Positions 23,115-37,670 of a DNA stretch of 64,000 nucleotides are shown in pieces. Both the position numbers and the translations under genes were made by a program. The notes below the pieces were generated by a model, which had not been told where the DNA came from, made no database searches, and saw only the letters and a list, made by a program, of their open reading frames with translations. The stretch comes from Chrysomallon squamiferum (Eukaryota; Mollusca; Gastropoda; Neomphalida; Peltospiridae): positions 30,558,957 through 30,622,956 of the forward strand of contig CM022665.1 of NCBI GenBank assembly GCA_012295275.1. The letters run 5' to 3'. Position 1 is the stretch's first letter; each line of letters begins with the position of its first letter.

Positions 23115-25737
23115 CTGTAATTACAATGTAACTTGAAAGCTCATTTAGTCAAATCACCGACAAAAGTCTGGGCAAAAGGGATTTTATTTATTTCAGCAAA
23201 CAAAGCAAACAACTGAACCTTAAGGAAACTGTATCAGAGATAATAAATGTATACACAAAGATAACAAACATACATCCACCTGTGCATTAACATAAAAAAA
23301 AAATAAAGTTTATACTAAATAAATAAATACAAACAATATAACCATCATTTGCTTACTTCAAAAACTATATCAGAGACAGTAAATGTATACAAAAATAGTC
23401 ACAAACATACCGCCACCTGTTCATTAACATTCGCAAAAATAAAGATCATACTAAATAGATAAATACAAACAAAATAACCATCGCTTGAATACTTTAAGAT
23501 AACTCAAAACATAATTTGACGAATGAGCCATTTTCATTTTATCATTGTTCAAGAGGAATACTGTATAGTTCTTTATTTCTGTACTTCTCTTTGTCTGTAT
23601 TAACATTTTATTTCAGAGCCTATGAATAATACAAATGCTACACCACAAATATCATTAACATACTGAAATTTTGAATACAGTGCATACTTAAGGATGATAC
23701 AAACAGAACTGCTTATACTTACCTGGACACACAAATACTTTCATAATAAATAATGAACGGGAAAAAAAATGAGTGCTTCTACATACCTTACAGGTAAAAC
23801 ATGTTATTACTTAGCGACAGTCAGTTGTCGTCCGTGTCCACTGAGCTTTGATTGTCTCCTTATGTGGTTGAGTTAACACAGTTCACAACACCGGCCTAGT
23901 TTAACACCTGAAACTTTTTTCAAACAGTGGGTGCCGGTTCCGTTGTTATTATACAACACTTAAACTATACATACACGTCATTAGATTGTAACTGTCCACA
24001 GGGAACATAATCCTTGATATACAGGATAGTAGTGTCTATATTCTGTATTTATTTATTTATTTATTTATTTATTTATATGTTTAATTTAGCTTAGATTAAT
24101 AATTTATCCAAAAAAGGGTCAGGGAATCCAGAATAGCGCGATTTGATTATGATGGCTTCAGTCTTACAATAATGATTGTGGGGCATACAACCCGAGGTCA
24201 CTATAACTTTAAATGTCGTAAATGAATATTTTTACAAGGAAGAAAAACAATGTCGTAAAAAAGACCGGTTAGAGAGTGCTTCTATTGATTATTGTTTGTA
24301 ATGGAAGGTACTGCGTTCTCGAAGATCGTGTGATAAACAGACGTTGTTAATATTCGTAAATAATACAATTAAATGAAGAATTGCAACTCTTGACTTCACA
24401 AATAAAAATAATTAGCATTTTATTTCCCTTAATGGTTCATTAATTCCGCTCCAGCACTTTCAACAGCCGTTATATATATATAATAGACCAGCATTTTTCT
24501 AAAACTAGAATTTCTTACAAGTCAACTCTCGCTTTATTTTCTGTGCATTGTGATAATTTGTTTTCTTGCTCGTCGTTTATATGCATGTTACACTACGTGT
24601 CAACATGTCGACATTCTGCTGCCGCCTTCTGCAACTGATAAATTCAACTATTAATTCTGTTAAAAGTTGTGTATTTGTTTCCTTTAACAATAATAACAAT
24701 AATAATAATCGTGGTAGTAGTAGTAGTAATAGTAGTAATAATAGTAATAATAGTAACGATAATGATGATGATTATGATGATGATAACAATTTAATGTTCA
24801 GTAAAGTAAATCCGTTGTGATACGAACATAACCTGTAACAACATCTTGTACATTTCCAAATCATTGTTTTAAATGCCCTACTGCACAACCCTTTTTAATA
24901 ATAAAGTACGGCAATAAAAGTATTACGTAGGACTTACTATTCTTCATTTAAACAACTAATTTAATCGTCACACCACCATACATTTCAAACGTGCTTAATT
25001 AAATTCTTACGAGTCAATCCTGGTTTCTTAACTGGTATTGAAGAACCTGTAGCATATTTTGAATGAATTTATAATATTTTTATGGAGATCGGAATAATAC
25101 TTCTTTCATTTTCTATTTAATTACCAAATAAGAGTTTTGAATACCGAATAATCTCTTAGCCATAATCCAGTCTGAAAAGTAACTTTTAAGATAATAACAA
25201 TAAAATAAACCAACAGTGAAGCCATTTCTAACATCCTGTTCGAGTTAGGAAAAAACGAGTTAATCCCTGAAAAGAGCTGTTTGCAAAATTAATCTACAAT
25301 CTTTTAACATCAAAACAAATGTTTTTATTTTTTTTTTTTTTTTTTAATTTCTTAATTTATTACCATAGTTACGCAAGAAAATATAAATTTGAGTTTGTAA
25401 TTTCGAACGTAGCCCTTATTTTATGATTATTATAATTAAACTAATAGCAGCTAACTTTGAATTGCGCCGAATTTTAAAAATGATTTAACTATTTTAGATC
25501 TAATGAAGTTATATTTATTTGGAAAAATAAATAAATAAATAAAATAAAATAAAATAAAATAAAATAAAATAAAATGTATTACTATTTATATATATTAAAT
25601 TTTGTTTTAAACATGGTTTTGCAACGAAATATCAATTAAAAAAATTGCTGATATTTTAAAAATAATATTTGTATATTCTTTTGTACTAGTGTAAAAACAT
25701 TTGCGATGTTCCAAATTAATATATACATACATACAAT

Positions 25738-25773
<36 letters not shown>

Positions 25774-26104
25774 CCTACCACACATACACATAGACACACA
25801 CGCGTACATACATACTCACAAAAATACATAAACCGGATTTCATCCGTGAAGCTGTGTAGGAAATATGTACGTATTATGCAACCTATAATTATAGCTATAC
25901 AAAATCATCAACAACAGAAACATTTAGAAAGATGTTAATGGTTCGTGTGGCTGTACGATTCGAAAACATCACCAGAACAATACGCTGCGAAAGCAAGTTA
26001 CAACATGAAAGCTAGCAAAGCCAAACATGGTCTCTGAGAAACATACAAAGGAGGCGACTGACGTCGTTAAAAAGAAAATGTAGTTACTGATCAGACGAGA
26101 AAAC
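23115..26104. other. Intergenic region between genes C and B
   Basis: Divergent 5' ends face each other here. Contains possible gene C leader donors near 23723 and 23798, (TTTA)n at 24046-24076, degenerate (AAT/AGT)n at 24689-24790, (AAAAT)n near 25530-25575 and (CA)n at 25739-25771. No gene seen. Confidence 0.65.
23723..23800 (-). other. Possible 5' UTR exon of gene C
   Basis: A strong minus-strand donor (CCAG|GTAAGTAT) lies at 23722/23723, and another (GTAAG|GTATGT) about 75 bases upstream. Exon 1 of gene C begins at an acceptor, so a leader exon is expected nearby. The extent is a guess and no TATA box was identified. Confidence 0.3.
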
Positions 26105-26187
26105 ATGGAAGCGGTGAAGAAGAGTTTGTCGTTTTTCTTCTATTTCTTTTTTCTAGTTTACCGAACTAAAGCGTTGCAGTCAGGAGG
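26105..26187 (+). CDS. Gene B exon 1: start and signal peptide
   Basis: ATG in good context (AAACATGG) with an in-frame TAG at 26081. Encodes MEAVKKSLSFFFYFFFLVYR: Lys pair plus a Phe-rich hydrophobic core, a clear signal peptide. A CRE-like TGACGTCG lies 46 bases upstream (weak evidence). Donor AGG|GTAAGT, phase 2. Confidence 0.82.
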
Positions 26188-29100
26188 GTAAGTAAAAATC
26201 TTTAGTAATATGTTCAATAATCTAATGATGTAATATTACCTAATGCTCAGTTACTATTACTATTCAAGTTGAATCGTTGGTATTACATCAGGATTTGTGT
26301 TAATACCATTTTAATTAGCCTTTCATGATTTTTAAGGTGCATTAAAAGATTTTTAAGATACATTAAAAGATGTATTTAAAAATTTGAAAACGTATTTAGG
26401 ACAAAAAAAATAAGAAGAAGAAGAAGAAGAAGAAGAAATAAAATAATAATAATAAAATGTCTCATTCACTAATATAAATGACGTTAATTTACACAGTTAT
26501 AGTAATTAATACAAATGAAAATGTAATAAATAATAAGAAGAAGAAGAAAAAGAAGAACAGCAATGCTGATGATAAAGATCATAGTTTTAAAATTATTTTA
26601 AACATAATTTCGTTTTACAAAAGTAAAATTTGTCTCATGTTTATGTATAAACATCTTCATAAACGACACACAAAAATTTAATAGTATTGCCATACCTTAC
26701 TTACCTAATAATTATCTGTTTTACATTATAATATTTGCTATATGACTGCGATCAGCACTACGTTAGTTTTGTATTATCCTTTCTGTAGTCATATCCCGTT
26801 CCACTCATTGCTCGACAGTTGGTTTATGTACAGACTGTATGATAGTAAAAAGAAAAATAACAACAATAATAAAATTAAAATAAATAATTTGACAGTTTAA
26901 TTATAGCCTTGACCATTTTTTTGTAATCAGATAGTTTGTGCCAGTTAAGTATTATTGCGAAAAATCTAACAAAAATGTATACAGTTGTTAAGAAGTTCTA
27001 TCACAACGGTTAAATAAGACTGGAAAAAATGCAGTTCCAAAACAATACATAATAATTATATTTCTTTATTATTAGAAAACGGTGACTGCCCATAGTAATA
27101 ATCTAATAATCTCGAATTATGTAGAATGTGTTTAGATCCAAAGTTTTTAGTTTTTGTAATAGTTTTTACCCATTCTAGTCAGAGTTCCATGTTGTTTTTA
27201 TTTGAATAACGTTCATACGACAAATTAACATTGATTTTTATATCATTTCAGAGAAAACGTTGTTACTTGGACAGAAGAAGTTTGTAATGATCCAGTACTA
27301 GGCTGTTCGCTTTTTGGGTAACATTTACAAATGACTTACTAAATAAACCCGTGTTTTAAATGTAAGACAACCGAAATAAACACTGGCTCTTATTCATTAT
27401 CCATTAATCGTTAAAATAAACCTCACTATCATTTCTCTCTGTTCGTCCCTTTAATTTTTGGAGAGAGAGAGAGAGATTCTCCTATTTATTTGTATTTGTT
27501 CATATAACTTGTATAACCACCACTATTGTGTACAGTTTAGTACATTATATAAAATGTTTTATCTCAAAACAGAATTGGTAAAGAAAAAATAACACACGTG
27601 GCTTGTGCAGCAGGTTGGTTGGAAAGCGGGGATGGGGTAAACTGCGGAATTCGTGAGTATTTTTCCTTAATAAACATATTTTGATATAGAAATAATTATA
27701 TGTCTGTAACTTCTTCAGTATTTCCAGTGCCACATCTATTTTTACATACAATAACTTGGAATAAATTCCTGTCAGGGAACGTGTGTTTTAGTTTATAGTT
27801 AACAAAATAACATGGTTGATCTTTTCATATAAAAATATACTGTTAATTATGAAATCTTCTATCGATAAAACAACATAACAGTAGAATAAATAAATTAAAT
27901 ACTACCACCACCACTACTACTACTTGTACTGCTACCACTGTAACAACTATTATTACTGCTGCTGCTAATGCGGCCACTATTACTAACACCTCTGCTACTA
28001 CTACTACTATTACTACGACTACTACCATTACTATTACTAAAATGCTACTAATAATACTACTTAAATACCACTAGTACCATCACTACTGAAACTATTACTA
28101 CAATGTAAATGCTATTAATATTACTACTATTACTTTTCTGCGCTACTTCCACTACAATTACCACTACCATAACTTCTACTGTTACTATTAGTGCTACTAC
28201 TACTAATATTAATACTACCACTACTACTATTACTACTAACAATAATAATAAAGAAAATAACAGAGAAAATAATTACTTAAAATAATTTTAAATAAACTGA
28301 TTACAAACGACATGCATTAGATTTTACTATTTACATATATCTGTGTACATATCCATATACACGTCTCTTAATATATATTTTGCTGACTTCTGTTACTGTG
28401 GATTTTTAAAACAATTTGTTTAAAGACCAATATTCTTACTTTTATTTATTTATTTATTTAATTACTACTACTACTATTGTTATTAATTATTTATTTATTA
28501 TAATAATAATAATTATTATTATTGTTATTATTACTTCTACTACTACTACTATTACTATTACTACTATTATTTATTTATTTATTTATTTATTTTGTTTTTC
28601 AGCTAAATGCGATTGCAATAGAATGTTTAGTGATTCTGGTGGGATCTGCTATGAACCATATGTCTGTGAAAACTGCGAACAAGGTTTCTTTACAGAAATC
28701 AACAGAGTTTTCTGTGACAGTGAGTATTAATGGTTAGGCGGCTGAATAGACTGTTAACATGGGAATCGCATTTCATCTGCTACTGGTCTATTATTTGTCG
28801 ATCTAACCGGTGTTTTCACAATGGATTTATCAAGATATAGAATAATTACAACGACAAAAAAAATTTAATAAATGAAGATTTTTGATGTGATAAAATATAT
28901 TTTAATATTTTGAAAACTTTTTTAGAAAACGTAGTTGGACATTTTAAGGAAAACAAAGACAAGAACCTAAAAAGCTATATTAAAAAAAAAAAAAAAAAAA
29001 ATCGTTAAAGATGTGTACGTTAACTTTCGAAATAAGATTAAGATGGGACTGATTATTTAACTATTGAAAGTAATAGATTGTTTTAATTGCCAAGTTTTCT

Positions 29101-30781
29101 AGCATCGATCACAAACATGATATATATGCATTAAGGTATTACTCCACGTGCCCAAAATGATAAGTAATAAATAAACAGGATAATCATGTTTTTTAATCTC
29201 TTACACAAACAATTACATTATTAACAACTTCAAAAAACTAAATGAGTTTACTGTCTGTTCAGAATAGAAAACAACTTTGTAACCTTGGAAACTTTAAAAC
29301 ATGTATTAAATTTAAAACCGCATCACGTATAACTTTCCATCCTGCAAATGCACATCCACTTTTTAAAGTTTAAACCGAAGATTATTTATATATGATTTAT
29401 AACATTGTACATACCTGTATGCTTATGAGCCACACGGCTTATAGTAAATAAACTACTGCAGCAAGTATTATAAATCATCGCATATATGAACACATAAATA
29501 TATTATTTATAATCCCAACATACGCACCTAAAATCATCAGTGTCTGCGTACATGCATACGAATGCGTTATGCGTATGTGCATAGATGTAGCTGTGTTTTT
29601 TATCTGTTATGTTTCAATCTGAGAAATTTTTTTTCTAAAGACATGATAAGTGAACCTCACGTTTTAAACATTCAAAGGAGCCAGTGAAGATTGTAATTCT
29701 TAAAAATTAAAATAAAATAAAACACTTTTATAACCATAATACAAACAAACAATCCTCCCTAAAAAAGAGAAACAAAAGAATAAATAAATAAATAAAATAA
29801 ATATTAATAAATAAATAAGTAAATTAATAAGTAGGTACTTAAACAAACAATCCTTCAAACAAACAAAAAAACACACACACACACAAACAAATAAACAAAC
29901 AAACAAACAAACAAATAAATAAATAAATAAATATTTAAATATTACAGTATGTAATCGGATTGCTAACTGTGAAACAGTAGACTGCAGCACTGACAATGAT
30001 GAGAAATGCTACAGGTGTGAAGATGTATACGTAGACGAAAAAGGAAAAAGAGGCTATTTTCTGAGTAAGGATGGAAAAAGCTGTTTAAGTGAGTATGTTA
30101 AAAACATAGCAATTTTGAAATAATTAATTCATTTATTTATTCACTAACATATTAAAAATAGTACATGTAGAGAAAACAGAAAAATGTGTGTGTGTGTGTG
30201 TATTTGTCTTTTGTTCTGCTGTTACGCAAAATTTGATGGAAACGTAATAAAAACATTTTATCTAGTTATATGCGATCTTACTAAATATTTGGAATAATAA
30301 TAAATGAAACAACCTAATAACTTATCTGTCTGTTGTTACTTAATATAAGGCGTTTCATTTTTGCACAAATGTATTTTATTTGCTAGTTTGTTTATTCATT
30401 CATGATCATAGTCACATTACTATTATTATCATCAGTAGTAGTAATAGCGGTAATAGTGGTGTAAGTAGCGGTGATAGTAGTAATAGTTAAAATGTAATGT
30501 AAATATATTACAGAGGCGTGTTCTTGGCTTAGTGACAGTACACGTTGTTTTCCTGGTACCTGTGGTGGAGATGGTTTGTTTGATGACTGTGTTTGTGCAT
30601 CTGGATTTACTGGAGTCCACTGTGAAATAAGTAATTTATTTTCTATTCCTTGTTTCACACATACACATAATGCATTCATACATATATATATATATATTTA
30701 CACACACATATATACGCACAGACAGAGAGAGAGAGAAAAAAAATAAAAAGGTAAATGAAAAATAATGAGAGATTGTGAAAT

Positions 30782-30864
<83 letters not shown>

Positions 30865-32667
30865 TAAAACTACTACATTATAGCAAACATCAGCTGTTAT
30901 GATTACTGTGTCTTTAATGTTATGTTTTAGTGAAAATATATTTTAATATGACTCTTTTGGTAGTTTTAACTAATTTATAGTAAAAACCTTTTCTACTGAC
31001 AGCTCAACACATAGCACAGTATCTGATATCTTTAGCTTCTACATACTAATGAACCGCATTCAGGGAACATCCTCTAACCGAGAAATCGGTGTATGAACTG
31101 CTGAATATATTAAGAGACTATGCTTTATAAATCCTTATAACTTTGGATATAATGTTTCCTTTTAGCTGAAGGCAAACCTCTGAACCACTGCATATATTAA
31201 GATAATACCCCTTATTTGTTCTTATGATTGCTTATATGGTGTCTCCTTTCAGTTCAAGACAACCCCAACCTTTACGACGAACTTTTCACAGTGGCCGATG
31301 CTAATGACGTAACAGAGGTATCAGTCCCCGTTACAAAGGAACCTACAGTGTGGTGCAACATTAGAAATCCAAGAACGTTGTCCTACAAGTTTTCATCTGA
31401 TTTTCGAAAAGGTGGAGGCCCAAAGCCAGCCTACATAGTTGAATCACGGATTGGAATTATAAACGCTTTTGTGACATTCGAGTTAAAAAGGAGTAAATAT
31501 GAATTATCAATTTGAATATGTCATATTATGCATTAACATTTAATTTATAGATTTATATAACTTGAATGATTATCAGTGTATGTGTATTTAATTGACATTC
31601 TTAATTCCGAATATATATATTCCGGTTTAGAGAAATAAATTTTAATGTTTAAAGATACGTCCGCTTTTGAAGGTCTGGTTTTGAAGGGTTTCACTGTATG
31701 TATGTGTGTGTGTGTATTTATGTATATGTGTGTGTCTGTCTGTATGTGCGTATGTATGTATATGTGTGTACGTGTAAACATGTAAGTATGAACACATGTA
31801 TGTGTTTGTGTGTGTGTGTGTGTATATGTATACACACACACACACACACTTGTGTATATGTATGTATGAATAGCGAGAGAGAGAGGATAACATTTTATTC
31901 TTCATCTGTCATTGTCACATGGAACATTTGTATTAAATTTTATAAATCTACTGATAAAATGTTATAATTTTTATTATTGATTATTTATTTCAGACGGAAA
32001 TGTTATGAATCGGAAAACTAAAACGTGTCCTGGCATAAATCAAGACAATGCAGAACAAAACCGATATCAGTGTTCAGGAATTGTATCTCCAGCTGAAATA
32101 TTTGGTTCCAGTTTGATACCTTTTCAGAATCTTGACGAGTTAGTGAAAACAATATTTTGTAAATGAATCATGTTGATTGATATTTTCGCCTTCTTCGAGA
32201 TCTTATCACTTTAATAAAGTTTTGATAACTTAGCGCATATCAGAGAAAATTTTCATTGTTTCCTGTATTGATATATTTAATATTCATTTACAAAAATAGT
32301 TATTGCTCTCAGTAAAACATTTTCTCATGTATGTTATTTTGTTCCTTTCAGGATTAAGTTTTCTACAAAATCTGAAAATGGAGGATACGTGATTGTTATG
32401 AATTTTATACAAATACAAACACAACGTTTCTACATGCTAGGTAAAACTGTAATGGGCCCTACATTTTCAATCACCATGGACTACGTAAAACCACACCACA
32501 CTTGTGATCCTCCAAGTCGGTGTCCAGATGATGTTCTGTCCGTGCCAAATGTTATGATGAAAGTAAGAAACAATATTTAAAAACTCAATGTGGTCGTGAG
32601 GCCTTATTATTTTAGAAATTTATACAAGATATTTCAATATATATAATTTAAAAAAGAATTATAATGA

Positions 32668-32748
<81 letters not shown>

Positions 32749-34120
32749 TCAGTATACATGTATATGTGTGTACTGGTCTTTTATCTCTCATATACATACG
32801 AGTGTACGTACATATTCCATAAATGTGTTTTTAATCACATTAAATAATGAGGTATATTTTATTCTCAGACACCCATACCGATAAAATGGGACAGATGGCT
32901 TGATGATCACTCTGGGATTCAGCACTATGTAATGGAAATATTCGATCTCATATTCATTAAAGGTCAAGGTTTGAAGCAAAACACGAGAATTTCCAGAACT
33001 GTTCTCACTGAAGTAAGACGTTATCATTATTATAATTGTATATTAATTCTTAGTCAAACAAGTTATAAATAGTGGCACACACCTTCTCCTAACGCCTTTA
33101 TTAATAATAACTGACGGTTGTAGTGATGAATCTAGCTTAATGGAATAAATAAAACAGAATCATTAAGAATAAGAATATACTGAGCAGTTTCTTTTTGCTG
33201 ACTGGTATTTTAATATCCGTGATGATGACTAGCATAATGAATAATGTATTAGGCTCAGCGAGTGAAGAAACGTATATACATTTTTTTTTTTTGGCCAATA
33301 TTTAGCATTGCCATCGTTTTATATTCAGAAAATCTACTTCTTTACACCTACCAAATCTGGAGTGTTTGCTGTTGTGCTGACAGCATTTGACAAAGCTAAC
33401 AATTACGAGACTGCAAGAAGAATTGTTTTGTTTGACGACTCTTCAGAAATCTCAACTAAAACAAACACCCGACTTCTTGTGTCATCGGCATCACCCGTCA
33501 CAGACTACGTCTGGCAAATCACGTCAGACTTCGTCACGGTCGACTGGGTTCAGCGATATATCAACGAATACCACTACAACAACAATCTGCTTGACGTTGT
33601 CGTGTCTAACAGCGGCATTTTAGATAAATACGACGACAAATATGGCCCGAGGAACATAGCTGCAACCAAAAATAAGCAAGGTACAAGTTCAGTTTCACTT
33701 TAATATGACAGTTATAAGTAACATTTTGGAGATGGCTTACCGATTTGTGAATGTGAATAAAGTCAATCAACAATATAATTGCTGGTATATAAACAAATTA
33801 CATTTTTACTTAAATATAGTTTAAATGTACAGTAAGAATAATTATGATCGTAAATGCAGTCTTATCTTTTTAGATGGTTGTACATTCAGTTGTATAAAAA
33901 GTGGATTTATAAACATTTATCTAGATTAAGTTTGAGGCTTCATGCAGAGTCACTGAAATAATATACGTCAAAACTGGGGATGCTGTGAACGATTAATATG
34001 AATAACTAACATAAATATTGCTCTGCCTTGTAGTATATACATATCTATGTTTAAGGTTTCCCGCCTAGATGAACATTAAAAATTTAATATAGAAAAAAGT
34101 CAGTTTCCTTTAACTGATTT

Positions 34121-34167
<47 letters not shown>

Positions 34168-34792
34168 GGCTGTACACTTCTGAAATATCTTGTCCATTTC
34201 AATTTTAGGACATATAATACAATTTTCTTTCTTTAATACATTTTAAATAACGAACACGTTTAATATTTCAGGTATTATAAAATTCACGACGTCGTACAAG
34301 ACGGATCATTCAGGTGGTGCGACATTCACTTCGGTTCCCGTGGACAGCGACTTCACCGACGTTGTTCTCTCTGAGATTCAGACTGTAACTCCACGGCTTG
34401 AAGACGGCGACAGCCTGATGTTCTGGGTGCGAGCCTACGACGTGCGAGATGAATATTTTGAGGAGAACGTCACCGTGCACATCGACACTTCTCCCCCGGT
34501 CATAGAAAATCTGTGGCTCACTAAAGGAGACCAGCTCAATGTTAGTGTACACGACGTGCACGAGTTCAACACAGTCACGTGAGTTTTTACTGAACTGGTC
34601 ATTTCATTTACTGTGATAAAACTTTGTTTGAGTTAATGGTTTAATGTACTATTATAAAACATTGTTTGAGTTTTCGTGAGTTAGTTATTTAATGTACTGT
34701 TATAAAACGTTGAGTTTTTACTGCATTAGTAATTTCATGTTATAACACGTTACGTGAGTTTCACTGAATCAGTGATTTAATGTACTATTATA

Positions 34793-34844
<52 letters not shown>

Positions 34845-35217
34845 TACTACAAAAACATTTTAAAATCAGATTCTGTATTTATAACATTCAGAATAGAGTG
34901 GGTAGCCTTTGACGACCACAGCGGTTTGCAGACAGTGTCATGGCGTTTGTTTGACAACTACACAGGAAACGACATCGTTCATGGAATCGAACACATCCCA
35001 GTACAGAATGGACAAAAAGTAATAAATTTGAATAATGTTATTATTTAAACAAATCATCCATGTATCACACTTTTTTACTGATAAGTGTCTAAATAATTAT
35101 TAAAAAGTAAAATGTAAAGTAAAACACATTCATTTAATATCTTTTCAAATTTGAGATAAATGTTTACTGATTATTTATAAATATAATAAGTATGTATGTA
35201 TGTATGTATGTATGTAT

Positions 35218-35269
<52 letters not shown>

Positions 35270-37613
35270 AGACAATCCAAGATTGCAAAGAAAAGTATGG
35301 AAGTTACGTTAGGGGAGCTAACTGCTACTGTACTCCGTACGCTGGTTGTTACCACCGTCACTTTCAGGTGAAACCGAATGTAGTGGCGTCAGCAAAACAA
35401 CATGGAGGAATATTTGAGAACAAACTTTCAGGAGTTCACGACTCTGATTACTTTCTTGAAGTGACAGTCACCAATCACGCAAATCTAACTACAAAATTAA
35501 CTTATCAGGTATATTATGACAATGACTGTTCTAACAACTGTCTATTAACATTCGTTTTGTTAGTTTTTACAAATACATGGCAAAAACGATTTGCTATTTT
35601 AAGACTGAATTCCGTATTTATTTATTTGTTTGTTTGTTTATAAAAACATATAATGTGAACCAATTTTTCTATGAATTTTTCTATGAATCTATTTTCGGCA
35701 CTTTATGTTGATAAACCAAAATAATAATAATAATAATAATAAGAAGAAGAATATTAATGTTGTTTATCCTGTGAACAGATCACGGTTGACAGTAGTGCAC
35801 CAGTAGCAGGAGCTGTACATGATGGTTTTGTTGGAGAGCCAGAACGAGATTATCAAGTGTCAAAAAAACTATCAGCACACTGGGAGGGCTATTTTGACAA
35901 AGAGAGTGGAGTTCTCTTCTATCAGTTTTTATTTTCTGCAAGCTGTCAGGACATTTCTGCGTTTTCCATTCATCCAGAGAAAACTAAGGTGAATTTGAAA
36001 TTTTATTCTTTATATATGATGTGCTTATAGATTTGTATTAAAGGATTTTTATTTATTTATTGTTATTATTATTACTACTACCACTACTTCTATTATTTAT
36101 TTATTTATTTATTTATTGACTGTATTTTATGGTTTTTAATTTGCATTGTCTTAATAATTTAGAAATGTCAGAACATTAATATATTCCATTCAGCAGTTTC
36201 ATATGTTGAAACTAAAAAGATCTTAATTTAAAAAATAAAATGATTAAATATTTATTAAAAGACTTTTAGGAAAGGAAATGCTGGTTATCTTATTTATTAA
36301 GTACCTCAGAACAGACAGGTTTTTATTTTGTTTTGAGCAATTTACTTTTCAGTTACTCTTTTGTTTATTTATAAAAGTATTATTATCTGATACAACAAAA
36401 GTTAAAATGCATTTAATGTCATAGCCATACCTTTTAAAATGGAGTTGCTGCATTTTGCTTGTGGTCATTATGATTGGTAACTGTTGATAATTCTAATTCA
36501 AATCTAAAACTGACTTGTGTGTGTTCAGGCCACACAGACATACTTCACACAAGCTGTCTGGGAGGCAGAGACTGATGGGAAGTATTATGTAACAGTTGTT
36601 GCATACAACCGAGCTCTTGCTGCTTCCAGTCCAGTGTGTTCAGATGGGATTGTTGTAGACACAACACCACCTCAAGTGTCTCAAGTTGCTGTTTCAGACT
36701 CACGGATAGTTGGAGGTCTGGTGAAGAGAGGCACAGTCGTGTGGTTGGTGAAGAACGACAGACGAAGATTAATTGTCCAGAGTCCTGACAGCACATGTCT
36801 GTGAGTTTTCTAATCATCAACATCAGTTTTTGTGTAAAATGTAACACGTTTTTGTCACTGCTAAACTACATGTCAAATGAAAATCACATCTGATCCAGCC
36901 ATCTTCAATAACTATGTTGATGTATGTAACTATGTATCTTATTCAGATTTTCTAGTGAACTTGGTTAACATCTACTCATGATTAATTTACAAAAAAAAGC
37001 AACAAGAAATGAAACAATTTTACCAGAATATAAAAAGAAAATAGCAAGATATTCATTATATTTATAAAAATGCTTTAGGAAACCTAGATGTGTAAAAAAA
37101 AAAACTTCTTTTTTTAAAAATTGTCCACGTAAAAACATTCCTTTGCTTTGAAATTTTGTTTTGAAGAAAGTTTCTAATCTCACCTTCCATACAGAATGTC
37201 AGAACTCCTGTGTACAAATTACAGAAACATTTTCATGTTTCAGAACAAAGGCAACTCCAATTGCTGATCTTTCAAATCTGCCAATAGATAAAACTGAAAG
37301 TGGAGAAACCAAGACAGTGAAAGCATCAGTTTGTGAAGAGGAAAGTGGAATGTCTGAAGATTTCTTGAACAAGATGTACATTTTTAAAGAATTTCAGGCA
37401 AGAATAATAATTATTTCTCACATTAAAACTAATTTTAGATGTCAGTTGATTGTAGAAAACAAAAATATCAGATACTGAACTATGTATTGAGCTGTCAGTA
37501 GAAAAGTTTTTTCTTGTTAATTAGATACAACTACCAAAAGAGTCATATTAAAATATAACATTAAAGGTACAGTAATCATAACAGCTAATATGTGCTATAA
37601 TGTAGTAGTTTTA

Positions 37614-37670
<57 letters not shown>

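Noticed and set aside
27843-28242. Valine-rich minus-strand open frames
   Set aside because: Products of a degenerate (ACT/TAC)n tract inside gene B intron 3.
37161-37243. 5' extension of gene B exon 17 (TECQNSCVQITETFSCF)
   Set aside because: Open and protein-like, but the upstream AG at 37194 gives the wrong phase after exon 16. The TTTCAG at 37243 fits. An alternative isoform is not excluded.
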